6,834 nt of DNA from the NCBI GenBank assembly GCA_964613585.1, contig CAZTHL010000136.1:1-6834 (forward strand), given 5' to 3'. The notes under the pieces were generated by a model. It had not been told where the DNA came from. It made no database searches and saw nothing but the letters and a program-made list of their open reading frames with translations. Shown here piece after piece: positions 1-5,426 of the stretch. A program made the translations under genes and the position numbers. This DNA is from CAZTHL01 sp964613585 (GTDB lineage: Bacteria; Pseudomonadota; Alphaproteobacteria; DSM-16000; Inquilinaceae). The number at the start of each line of letters is the position of its first letter. Position 1 is the first letter of the stretch.

Positions 1-709
1 GGGCCTCGGCGCCATCCTCGCCTTTCCGGGCTTCCGCCCGCACCCCGCGTCCAAGCGCCGCGTGCTGCTCGCCGGCCGGTGCGGGTGCGGGCGCGGCCTC
101 GTCCTTCCGGGCCGAGGCCGCGGCGACGATCGGTCCGCCCGCTCCGCCCGGGCCGGCCAGCGGCACCTCCGGCATGGCCGGCAGCGCCGCCAGCGCCGTG
201 GCGGCCCTGGGCGGATCACCGCCCGGCGCCACCGCCGGCGCCTCGGCGAGCACCGCCGGGCCCGGGGGAGAGGCGCCGGCCAGCGGCACCTGCGGCATGG
301 CCGGCAGCGCCGCCAGGACCGGCGGCCCGCCGGCGGCGTCCTCCTCCTCGCCAAGGACCCGGGCCATGGCGTGCTCGCCCAGATCCTTGCCGGTGGTCTC
401 GACGATCAGGCTCTGCGCGATGCCGGAGACCAGGCCGAGCGGCCCGCCGTAGAGGGTGTCCCCGAGGATGCGGGCCGGCGTGCCAATGGCGTCGCCGGTC
501 AGCTCGCGGTAGAGGACCGAGACGAGCGGGAGGTGCTGCAGCGGGTTGACGACGTCGAGGGCGTCCCGGAAGCCGAAGTCGGCCGGAGGCCGGTCCGCGC
601 GGCCCTTCGCGGCGGCATGCTCGGCGGCGGCGCGCCGGGCGCCCCGCTGGATGGTGGCCCGCTCCAGCCCGTTCTCGAAGCCGGACAGCGGTTCCTGACT
701 GAGCGCCAT
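1..709 (-). CDS. Conserved protein of unknown function with Ala/Pro-rich repeated tail (3' end cut by window edge)
   Basis: I do not assign a function. From the ATG at 709 the frame stays open to the left edge, giving 236 complete codons and no stop, so the C-terminus is missing. Residues 45-120 look like a folded, conserved domain: DFGFRDALDVVNPLQHLPLV near 45-63, then a Gly-rich stretch (LYGGPLGLVSGIAQ, about 86-99) and TGKDLGEH. I recall similar uncharacterised proteins in alphaproteobacteria, but no named family. The Gly-rich hydrophobic stretch is short for a membrane helix. From about residue 125 onward the chain is low-complexity Ala/Pro/Gly with a 14-residue motif repeated at 132-145 and 173-186, probably a disordered tail. 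There is no signal peptide. The start is supported by AAGGGA six bases upstream. It lies downstream of ribA on the same strand after a 177-base gap, so co-transcription is possible but not shown. Confidence 0.72.
   Translation of the reverse strand, partial: MALSQEPLSGFENGLERATIQRGARRAAAEHAAAKGRADRPPADFGFRDALDVVNPLQHLPLVSVLYRELTGDAIGTPARILGDTLYGGPLGLVSGIAQSLIVETTGKDLGEHAMARVLGEEEDAAGGPPVLAALPAMPQVPLAGASPPGPAVLAEAPAVAPGGDPPRAATALAALPAMPEVPLAGPGGAGGPIVAAASARKDEAAPAPAPAGEQHAALGRGVRAEARKGEDGAEA
152..316 (-). repeat. Direct repeat of 42 bases inside the Ala/Pro-rich tail (152-193 and 275-316)
   Basis: The 42 bases at 152-193 recur at 275-316 with a single mismatch by my reading. The period is 123 bases, exactly 41 codons, so the frame is kept. 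On the minus strand the copies encode LAALPAMPQVPLAG and LAALPAMPEVPLAG, with the one base change giving Gln versus Glu. The sequence between the copies is not repeated to the same degree. It looks like an internal duplication in the disordered tail of the left-edge protein. Confidence 0.75.
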
Positions 710-715
710 GCGCGT

Positions 716-721
716 TCCCTT
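716..721 (-). promoter_or_regulatory. Ribosome binding site of the left-edge gene
   Basis: On the minus strand AAGGGA sits six bases before the ATG at 709. This decides that start over other in-frame possibilities and supports the reading frame as a real gene. Confidence 0.6.
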
Positions 722-778
722 CGGCCATGCCTCGGAAAAGCAGGCGCAGCAACCATCATGCCATCCTTGGATCCCGCG

Positions 779-819
779 CCGTCGCGCCGACGGGGCGGGC
801 CCCGGCAGCCCGTGCCGGG
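779..819. other. Two perfect GC-rich hairpins between ribA and the left-edge gene
   Basis: This lies in the 177-base gap at 710-886. One hairpin has arms 779-784 and 788-793 (six pairs, three-base loop). The second has arms 801-807 and 813-819 (CCCGGCA / TGCCGGG, seven pairs, five-base loop). Neither is followed by a T-run on either strand, so they are not classical intrinsic terminators. They could shape or stabilise the messenger between the two genes. In such GC-rich DNA short perfect stems also arise by chance. I see no other gene in this gap. Confidence 0.3.
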
Positions 820-853
820 CCGGTTGCGTCCGGGGCGGCAGGAAGTGCCCGGG

Positions 854-867
854 CCGGAGCGCTCCGG
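854..867 (-). terminator. Palindrome just after the ribA stop, possible weak terminator
   Basis: CCGGAGCGCTCCGG is a perfect 14-base palindrome starting about 20 bases past the ribA stop codon on the minus strand. It can form a five-pair stem with a four-base loop. No U-run follows, so termination would be inefficient or depend on Rho. It may instead be a 3' end stabiliser. Confidence 0.25.
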
Positions 868-886
868 TGCGTGCAGGAGACGCCCT

Positions 887-2038
887 CTACAGCAGATGGC
901 GGCTGCGCCGTCTCTTGGTGCTCAGGTAGAACTCGTTGTGCTCGCTCGGCGGAAAGGCATGCGGCACCCGCTCGACCACCTCGATGCCGCAGCCGGCGAG
1001 CTGATCGACCTTGTCCGGGTTGTTCGTCATGAGCCGGATCCGGGTCAGGCCCAGCTGCCGCAGCATCTCCGCGGCCGGCAGGTAGAGCCGCTCGTCGGCG
1101 TCGTAGCCGAGCATCTCGTTGGCATCGACCGTGTCAAAGTCGGCGTCCTGCAGCCGATAGGCCCGCAGCTTGTTGATCAGCCCGATCCCGCGTCCCTCCT
1201 GGGCCAGATACAGCAGCACGCCGGCGCCGCCGCGTCCCATGGCATCGACGGCGCCGCGCAGCTGCTGCCCGCAGTCGCAGCGCAGCGAGCCGAGGAAGTC
1301 GCCGGTGAAGCACTCCGAATGCAGCCGCACCAAAGGGTGCGGATCCTGCTCGGGCCGGCCCATGAGCAAGGCCAGATGCTCCTGGCCGCCGTCGGTGGGC
1401 CGGAAGGCGACGATGCGCGTGTCCGGCGCGCCGTCAAGCGGCACCCGCGCCTCGGCGACCCGGCGCAGGCTGCGCGCGGCATGCCGCTCATACTCCTCGA
1501 TGTCGAACGCGCTGACCGACAGAATGTCCGCCCGGGCCAGCAGCCGCTCGGTGGCCAGCGGCCGCTCCACCGGTACCACCAGCGCCGCGGGCAGCAGCCG
1601 CGCCAGCTTGGCCAGCTGGCAGGCCGCGCCATCGCCGTCGCGGCCGTCGCCGGGCAGCGGCTCGCGCGCCAGCCCGGCCAGCCGCTCGGCGCCGACCGTC
1701 TCCAGCGGATCGCTGAGCGCGCGGACCAGGGCCGCGTCCGGCGCCAGGCCGCCCGACGGGGCCAGGCGCATCATGCCGTCGCCGACCTCGGCAAGGCCGA
1801 GCGCGAGGGCGCGCTGCCGGGTGATGACCACGGCCGGGACCCGCCCGGTGAGCTCGCCCATGCGCTCGATCATGGCATCGGAGGCCGATTCGCAGGCCAG
1901 GGACAGCAGCGCCGGGCCGCGGTCGGGACGCACCAGCACGAAGTCGCCGCGCCGCAGGTCGCCGCAGGCACGGTCGACGGCGCGCAGGCTGGCGTGCCGG
2001 TCCGGCAGCGGCGCCGGGCGGGAGATCTTGTGACTCAT
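887..2038 (-). CDS. ribA: GTP cyclohydrolase II with degenerate RibB-like N-terminal domain
   Basis: Cytoplasmic enzyme of 383 residues that opens GTP to the diaminopyrimidine precursor, formate and pyrophosphate, the first step of riboflavin and FAD synthesis. The C-terminal half (about 201-383) is a complete GCH II domain. The zinc ligands Cys243, Cys254 and Cys256 (SECFTGDFLGSLRCDCG) have the spacing of E. coli Cys54/65/67. QEGRGIG is at 280-286. Tyr294, Asp315 and Arg317 match the catalytic Tyr105/Asp126/Arg128, followed by TNNPDKV and the end motif NEFYLSTKR. E. coli RibA is about 196 residues. The extra N-terminal part aligns by eye with DHBP synthase (RibB), but the acidic DDEDRENEGD loop is absent and the GHTEA motif reads DGAAC, so it is probably not catalytic. 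A working RibB must then be encoded elsewhere. The ATG at 2038 has no clear Shine-Dalgarno sequence. An in-frame TTG at 2047 is less likely. No FMN riboswitch is visible upstream. Confidence 0.95.
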   Translation of the reverse strand: MSHKISRPAPLPDRHASLRAVDRACGDLRRGDFVLVRPDRGPALLSLACESASDAMIERMGELTGRVPAVVITRQRALALGLAEVGDGMMRLAPSGGLAPDAALVRALSDPLETVGAERLAGLAREPLPGDGRDGDGAACQLAKLARLLPAALVVPVERPLATERLLARADILSVSAFDIEEYERHAARSLRRVAEARVPLDGAPDTRIVAFRPTDGGQEHLALLMGRPEQDPHPLVRLHSECFTGDFLGSLRCDCGQQLRGAVDAMGRGGAGVLLYLAQEGRGIGLINKLRAYRLQDADFDTVDANEMLGYDADERLYLPAAEMLRQLGLTRIRLMTNNPDKVDQLAGCGIEVVERVPHAFPPSEHNEFYLSTKRRRSRHLL

Positions 2039-2242
2039 GGCCGCCAATATCGGCCGGCGGCGCCGAAAGCCCAAGGGGCACGGGCGCGGCGCCGTGGCCT
2101 CCCAGATCCTGGGGCCGTGAACCCGGGCGCGGCGCGTGATATCAAGACCGTCACCGCCTGTCCGGGGTTTAGGCCCCAGGCGCGGCCCCGCCCGCCGGCG
2201 TCCCGGCCGGGTCGCCGCCGCGCCGTCCTGCCGGGGATCGCC
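2039..2242. other. Divergent spacer between ribA and the response regulator gene
   Basis: These 204 bases hold no convincing gene and should carry promoters for both directions. The ribA-side candidate is listed separately. On the other side I see an eight-base palindrome, TGATATCA, at 2137-2144 and a small GGGG/CCCC stem at 2164-2177. I see no clear -35/-10 pair for the regulator gene. The palindrome is one of the few AT-containing spots here and could be a protein-binding site, but a single copy is weak evidence. Confidence 0.4.
2046..2074 (-). promoter_or_regulatory. Candidate sigma-70 promoter of ribA, possibly giving a leaderless message
   Basis: On the minus strand TTGGGC (2074-2069) and GATATT (2051-2046) are separated by exactly 17 bases. 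The -10 box matches TATAAT at four of six positions and the -35 box matches TTGACA at three of six. Only seven bases separate the -10 box from the ribA ATG, so transcription would start at or next to the start codon. This fits the absence of a ribosome binding site. The match is modest and the call is tentative. Confidence 0.3.
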
Positions 2243-2932
2243 ATGACGCCGACCAAGAAGATCCTGCTCGTCGACGACGACAATGCGCTCAGGTCCTCGC
2301 TCGCGGAGCAGCTGCAGCTCCACGAGGAGTTCGCCACCACCGAGGCCGAGGCGGCGGCGCAGGCGCTGGAGGTGGTCAAGGACACCTACTACGACTGCAT
2401 CCTGCTCGATGTCGGCCTGCCGGACATGGACGGCCGCGACCTGTGCCGGCTGATGCGGCGCAACGGGGTGCGCAGCCCGATCATCATGCTGACCGGCAAG
2501 GACAGCGACGCCGACGCCATCCTCGGGCTGGACAGCGGCGCCAACGACTACATCACCAAGCCGTTCCGGCTCGGCGTGCTGCTGGCGCGGGTGCGGGCGC
2601 AGCTGCGCCAGTTCGAGCAGAGCGAGGACGCCGTGTTCAGCATCGGCCCCTACTCGTTCCGGCCGGCCGCCAAGATGCTGGTGGACGAGGCCAAGAACGC
2701 CAAGATCCGGCTGACCGAGAAGGAGACATCGATCCTCAAGTATCTCTACCGCGTCGGCAACAAGGTGGTGGGCCGCGATGTTCTGCTGGGCGAGGTCTGG
2801 GGCTACAACGCCGGGGTGACGACGCACACGCTGGAGACCCACGTCTACCGGCTGCGCCAGAAGATCGAGCGCGACCCGTCCAACGCCGAGCTCCTGGTGA
2901 CCGAGCCGGGCGGCTACCGGCTCGTGCCCTGA
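2243..2932 (+). CDS. OmpR/PhoB-family response regulator, CenR-like
   Basis: DNA-binding response regulator of 229 residues, the usual length for the OmpR/PhoB class. The receiver domain covers about 5-122: acidic pocket Asp11/Asp12, phospho-acceptor Asp56 in LLDVGLPD, Thr84 and Lys106 in the KPF motif. All needed residues are present. The winged-helix effector domain covers about 131-228, with LTEKET at the start, TTHTLETHVYRLRQKIE as the recognition helix, and TEPGGYRLVP at the end. It closely resembles, from memory, CenR of Caulobacter and Rhodobacter, which controls cell envelope genes with the kinase CenK. That identity is an inference, so no symbol is given. No histidine kinase is adjacent, so the partner must lie elsewhere. 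GGGGA sits five bases before the ATG. Downstream, 114 bases separate it from a small gene on the same strand. Confidence 0.93.
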   Translation: MTPTKKILLVDDDNALRSSLAEQLQLHEEFATTEAEAAAQALEVVKDTYYDCILLDVGLPDMDGRDLCRLMRRNGVRSPIIMLTGKDSDADAILGLDSGANDYITKPFRLGVLLARVRAQLRQFEQSEDAVFSIGPYSFRPAAKMLVDEAKNAKIRLTEKETSILKYLYRVGNKVVGRDVLLGEVWGYNAGVTTHTLETHVYRLRQKIERDPSNAELLVTEPGGYRLVP

Positions 2933-3033
2933 CTGGCCGGGCGCGGTCTTTTCGCACTTGCAATGCGTCGGCCGGGTGCGTAGGGCTGATTCCCGTCCCG
3001 GGCCCGGTCCGGCCTGCGGCGTGCCCCCGGAGC

Positions 3034-3040
3034 AAGGAGA
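3034..3040 (+). promoter_or_regulatory. Strong ribosome binding site setting a GTG start
   Basis: AAGGAGA lies six bases before the GTG at 3047. It is the best Shine-Dalgarno match in the window and is the reason for choosing the GTG start of the 112-residue protein. Confidence 0.75.
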
Positions 3041-3046
3041 CCTGCC

Positions 3047-3385
3047 GTGATCTCGGACGACTCGCTGGGCAACGGCGACGATCGTATCGATCTGACCGAC
3101 CCCCAGACGGTCAGCGATCTGCTGCGCGGCTTCGGCCACCAGCTGGGGCAGCTGGTCGAGGGGCAGCAGAAGCTGGTGCAGATGACCAACATGCTCTCGG
3201 GCGAGACGCTGGCGCTGACGGCGATCCTGCAGGCCATGCGCAAGAAGACCGGGGTCGCCGTGACCGTCGAGGAGGCCATGGACTCGCTCGACCCGATGCT
3301 GAAGCTTCAGGACCAGCCCGAGGACAGCGCCATGCGCCGGGCCATCGCCCGCGAGGTCGAGCGGCTGCTGTCGGACGGCGCCTGA
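3047..3385 (+). CDS. Small helical protein of unknown function, 112 residues
   Basis: I do not recognise this protein. It starts with GTG behind a strong ribosome binding site. The sequence is acidic at the front (DDSLGNGDDRIDLTD) and then looks almost wholly helical: residues 18-70 read as an amphipathic stretch (LLRGFGHQLGQLVEGQQKLV, then MTNMLSGETLALTAILQAM) that could form a coiled coil or helical hairpin. Residues 93-109 (EDSAMRRAIAREVERLL) form a second short helix. There is no signal peptide, no membrane helix and no Cys. It is probably a soluble cytoplasmic, perhaps dimeric, protein. It follows the response regulator by 114 bases on the same strand. A shared transcript is possible, but a weak promoter-like TTGCAA at 2958-2963 lies in the gap. 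The good start signal and codon use argue that it is a real gene rather than a chance frame. Confidence 0.75.
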   Translation: MISDDSLGNGDDRIDLTDPQTVSDLLRGFGHQLGQLVEGQQKLVQMTNMLSGETLALTAILQAMRKKTGVAVTVEEAMDSLDPMLKLQDQPEDSAMRRAIAREVERLLSDGA

Positions 3386-3387
3386 CC

Positions 3388-3417
3388 CGGGACGACGGTC
3401 CCGCGCGGCGCGCCGCG
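3388..3417 (+). terminator. Two back-to-back hairpins directly after the 112-residue gene
   Basis: Three bases past the stop, CGGGAC/GTCCCG (3388-3403) forms a six-pair stem with a four-base loop. The perfect palindrome CGCGGCGCGCCGCG follows at once (3404-3417). No T-run comes after, so they may act as 3' end stabilisers or a Rho-assisted stop. Confidence 0.35.
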
Positions 3418-3530
3418 AGCCCGGCAGCCGACCACGGCCCCCGGGACCGACACCGGCCGCTGGCCGGAGCCGGCCGGCACGCCGCTCACGTCGGCACGAC
3501 CGCCCCCGAGGAATGGGGGTGGCCCGGCGC

Positions 3531-3548
3531 GGCGGCAACCCGCCTTTT
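3531..3548 (+). terminator. Intrinsic-terminator-like stem with T-run
   Basis: GGCGG (3531-3535) pairs with CCGCC (3540-3544) across a CAAC loop and is followed at once by TTTT (3545-3548). The stem is short, but it is the only stem-plus-T-run I found in the plus direction here. It lies 145 bases after the preceding stop codon and just before the likely promoter region of the next gene, which fits an operon boundary. Another stem (CCCCC 3503-3507 with GGGGG 3515-3519) lies just upstream. Confidence 0.4.
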
Positions 3549-3566
3549 CCCTCGACTTGTCAAGGG

Positions 3567-3583
3567 GGCACTGCCACAGTGCC
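3567..3583 (+). promoter_or_regulatory. Perfect 17-base inverted repeat upstream of the hydrolase gene, candidate operator
   Basis: GGCACTG (3567-3573) and CAGTGCC (3577-3583) are perfect inverted arms around a CCA spacer, ending 58 bases before the hydrolase ATG. A -35-like TTGTCA (3557-3562, five of six consensus bases) sits four bases upstream, so the repeat would occupy the promoter spacer. I cannot find a good -10 box at the right distance. There is no T-run after it, which argues against a terminator. It could be a dimeric regulator's site or an RNA hairpin in a leader. Confidence 0.4.
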
Positions 3584-3641
3584 GACGTGACACGCACTCT
3601 GGCGGTCGTGGGGCGAAAAGAGCGGATCCAGTCCGGGAGTG

Positions 3642-4472
3642 ATGAGCGGAGAGGCCGACTTCTTCATCAAGTTCTGGGGCGTGCGCGGCAGCATCGCCTG
3701 CCCCGGGCCGGAGACGTTGCGCTATGGCGGCAACACCAGCTGCTTCGAGATCCGCTGCGGTGGTCGGCTCATCATCATCGACGGCGGCACCGGGCTGCGC
3801 AAGCTGGGGATCGAGCTGTCGCGCAATCCGCCCGAGTTCATCGATCTGTTCTTCACCCACACGCATTTCGATCACATCAGCGGCGTACCGTTCTTCCGGC
3901 CGGCCTACATGAAGGAGACCACGATCACCTTCTGGGCCGGGCACCTGCCGCCGGGCAACTCCATCCAGAACGTGCTGTGCGGGATGATGATGGCGCCCCT
4001 GTTCCCGGTGCCGCTGCACGTGTTCCAGAAGGCGCGCTACCGCGACTTCGAGTGCTGCGCCGACATGGCCATCGACCCGGGCATCGTGCTGTCGACCTGC
4101 CGGCTCAACCATCCGAACAATGCCTGCGGCTACCGCATCGACTTCGCCGGCAAGAGCATCTGCGTGATCACCGACACGGAGCATGTGCCGGGACAGCTTG
4201 ACCGGAACATCATCGACCTCGTCGCCGGCGCCGACCTGATGCTCTACGATGCCATGTTCACCGACGAGGAGTTCCCGAAGTTCGTCTCCTGGGGCCACTC
4301 CACTTGGCAGGAGGCCCTGCGCATCGCCGAGGCGGCGGGCGTCAAGCGGGCGGTCATGGTGCACCACGACCCGCTGCACAACGACGACATCATGGACTGC
4401 ATCGCCCAGGAGGCCGAGCGGGCGCGCCCCGGCTCGATCGTCGCCCGGGAAGGCATGGTGCTGCGCCCGTGA
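3642..4472 (+). CDS. MBL-fold metallo-hydrolase
   Basis: Cytoplasmic metallo-beta-lactamase-fold hydrolase of 276 residues, substrate unknown. The N-terminus FWGVRGSIACPGPE (11-24), with YGGNTSCFEI and IIIDGGTGLR after it, marks the Lactamase_B_2-type group related to RNase Z and PhnP-like phosphodiesterases. The two-metal site looks complete: His73, His75, Asp77 and His78 in THTHFDHISG, His157 in LNHPNN, Asp178 in TDTEH, and His241 in VHHDP. GHST at 218-221 is a further family motif. There is no signal peptide or membrane helix. Starts at ATG 3642 or the adjoining GTG 3639 are the only options, because an in-frame stop lies at 3588. GGGAG ends only two bases before the ATG, an unusually tight spacing. 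The methyltransferase-like gene begins 16 bases downstream and a membrane cyclase follows, so cyclic nucleotide hydrolysis is one candidate activity. RNA, phosphonate-ester or other phosphodiesters are equally open. Confidence 0.92.
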   Translation: MSGEADFFIKFWGVRGSIACPGPETLRYGGNTSCFEIRCGGRLIIIDGGTGLRKLGIELSRNPPEFIDLFFTHTHFDHISGVPFFRPAYMKETTITFWAGHLPPGNSIQNVLCGMMMAPLFPVPLHVFQKARYRDFECCADMAIDPGIVLSTCRLNHPNNACGYRIDFAGKSICVITDTEHVPGQLDRNIIDLVAGADLMLYDAMFTDEEFPKFVSWGHSTWQEALRIAEAAGVKRAVMVHHDPLHNDDIMDCIAQEAERARPGSIVAREGMVLRP

Positions 4473-4488
4473 CGCGCCGGCGCGCGCG

Positions 4489-5361
4489 GTGAGCCCGGGA
4501 CGGCGCCTCGGCCTCGCCTGGGCGGGCGCGCACACGGTCCTCGGCCTCGGCCGCCGCGGCATCTTCATCCGCTACCGCCACGCCGCCGACCTGCCCGACC
4601 CGCCGCCCGGCTACCCGCCGGCCGAGGCGCTGCTCCGAGCGGCGGAGCCCCGCTTCGCCGGCTGGCTCGCGGCGCTCGACCGGCACGCCGAGGCCCTGCT
4701 GGCGATCGGCCGGGAGCCGCCGCCGGCCCCGCGCTGGGAGCAGGGCTGGTTCGCTCGCCTGGACGGCGCCGTGGCCTACGCGCTGGTGCGCGAGCGGCGG
4801 CCGGCACGGATCGTCGAGGTCGGCGCCGGCCACTCGACCCGCTTCCTGGCCCGAGCCGTCGTCGACGCCGGCCTCGCCACGCGCATCCTCGCGATCGACC
4901 CGGCGCCGCGGGCGCGGCTCGACGGGCTGCCGGTGGAGCTGCGCCGGATGACCGTGCAGCGCGCCGGGCTCGAGCCGTTCCGGGCGCTCGAGCCCGGCGA
5001 CGTGCTCGCCATCGATTCGAGCCACCTCGCGGTGCCGGGCAGCGATGTCGACATGCTGATCAACCGGGTCCTGCCGATGCTGCCCGCGGGCCTGCTCCTG
5101 CACGTGCACGACGTCCTGCTGCCGGACCCCTACCCCGCGGCCTGGCGCTGGCGCGGCTACAACGAGCAGCTGCTGGTGGCGGCGCTGCTGACCGGAGGCG
5201 GCTTCGCTCCCGAGTTCGCCAGCCACTTTGTGGCGACGCGCATGCCCGACGCGGTGGCCGGAAGCGTCGCAGGCCGGCTGCCGCGGCTGCCCGGCGTGCC
5301 GGAGACGAGCCTGTGGCTGGAAAAGCGGATCGCGCCGCCGGGGCCCATCACGCAGGCTTGA
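4489..5361 (+). CDS. Class I SAM-dependent methyltransferase-like protein
   Basis: A 290-residue protein with a Rossmann-type methyltransferase domain of the Methyltransf_24 kind at about 85-240. Motif I is IVEVGAGHSTRFL (108-120), the usual glycine-rich SAM loop. Asp137 in LAIDPAP is placed to bind the ribose. Motif IV is DVLAIDSSH (171-179), and HVHDVLLPDPYP follows at 205-216. The IDSSH plus HxHD pattern belongs to a group I recall near glycan and surface-polymer genes, but the methyl acceptor is not known. The N-terminal 80 residues are Arg/Ala/Pro-rich helices without a clear domain. Residues 1-28 are mildly hydrophobic but contain many Arg, so I do not call a membrane anchor. The GTG at 4489 is the only sensible start. 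It has no Shine-Dalgarno sequence and lies 16 bases after the hydrolase stop, which suggests translational coupling with that gene. Confidence 0.82.
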   Translation: MSPGRRLGLAWAGAHTVLGLGRRGIFIRYRHAADLPDPPPGYPPAEALLRAAEPRFAGWLAALDRHAEALLAIGREPPPAPRWEQGWFARLDGAVAYALVRERRPARIVEVGAGHSTRFLARAVVDAGLATRILAIDPAPRARLDGLPVELRRMTVQRAGLEPFRALEPGDVLAIDSSHLAVPGSDVDMLINRVLPMLPAGLLLHVHDVLLPDPYPAAWRWRGYNEQLLVAALLTGGGFAPEFASHFVATRMPDAVAGSVAGRLPRLPGVPETSLWLEKRIAPPGPITQA

Positions 5362-5376
5362 CCGGGCGCAGCCCGG
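5362..5376 (+). other. Perfect hairpin immediately after the methyltransferase stop
   Basis: CCGGGC (5362-5367) and GCCCGG (5371-5376) pair perfectly across GCA, starting at the base after the TGA. No T-run follows. It could be a weak attenuator or messenger-processing point between the methyltransferase and cyclase genes. TTGACC at 5358-5363 and TATCCT at 5387-5392 resemble -35 and -10 boxes, but their 23-base spacing is too long for a confident promoter. Confidence 0.3.
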
Positions 5377-5409
5377 CCGCGCGCACTATCCTCATGTCCA
5401 TCCGCCAGC

Positions 5410-5416
5410 AGAGGAG
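5410..5416 (+). promoter_or_regulatory. Ribosome binding site favouring a TTG start for the cyclase
   Basis: AGAGGAG lies ten bases before an in-frame TTG at 5427. The alternative ATG at 5394 has only GC-rich sequence and no purine run ahead of it. This site is therefore the main reason to place the cyclase start at 5427, although the spacing is slightly long. Confidence 0.5.
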
Positions 5417-5426
5417 CACAGGCTAC

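Noticed and set aside
62..2242. Very long plus-strand open frame running into the response regulator gene
   Set aside because: It lies antisense to the left-edge gene and ribA, is full of Arg/Gly/Ala without any domain, and merely shares frame with the regulator, whose own ATG is at 2243.
2039..2242. FMN riboswitch controlling ribA
   Set aside because: I could not find the conserved RFN stems or loop sequences, and the gap between the likely promoter and ATG is far too short.
2958..2986. Promoter TTGCAA with 17-base spacer before the 112-residue gene
   Set aside because: The -10 position reads TAGGGC, matching only the first two consensus bases, too weak to list as a feature.
2039..3538. 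Upstream extension of the ribA frame, open for about 1500 bases on the minus strand
   Set aside because: It is antisense to the response regulator and the 112-residue gene and shows only mirror-like low-complexity sequence. The RibA-like sequence begins at the ATG at 2038.
3564..3585. Sigma-54 promoter formed by GGCAC and TGCC of the inverted repeat
   Set aside because: The GG and GC elements do not have the required 12-base offset.
3486..4568. Minus-strand 360-residue open frame opposite the hydrolase
   Set aside because: It is a GC-rich shadow of the hydrolase codons, which carry a full metal-binding motif set on the plus strand.
4390..5226. Minus-strand 278-residue open frame opposite the methyltransferase
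   Set aside because: It has low-complexity composition with no motif, while the plus strand encodes clear SAM-binding motifs.
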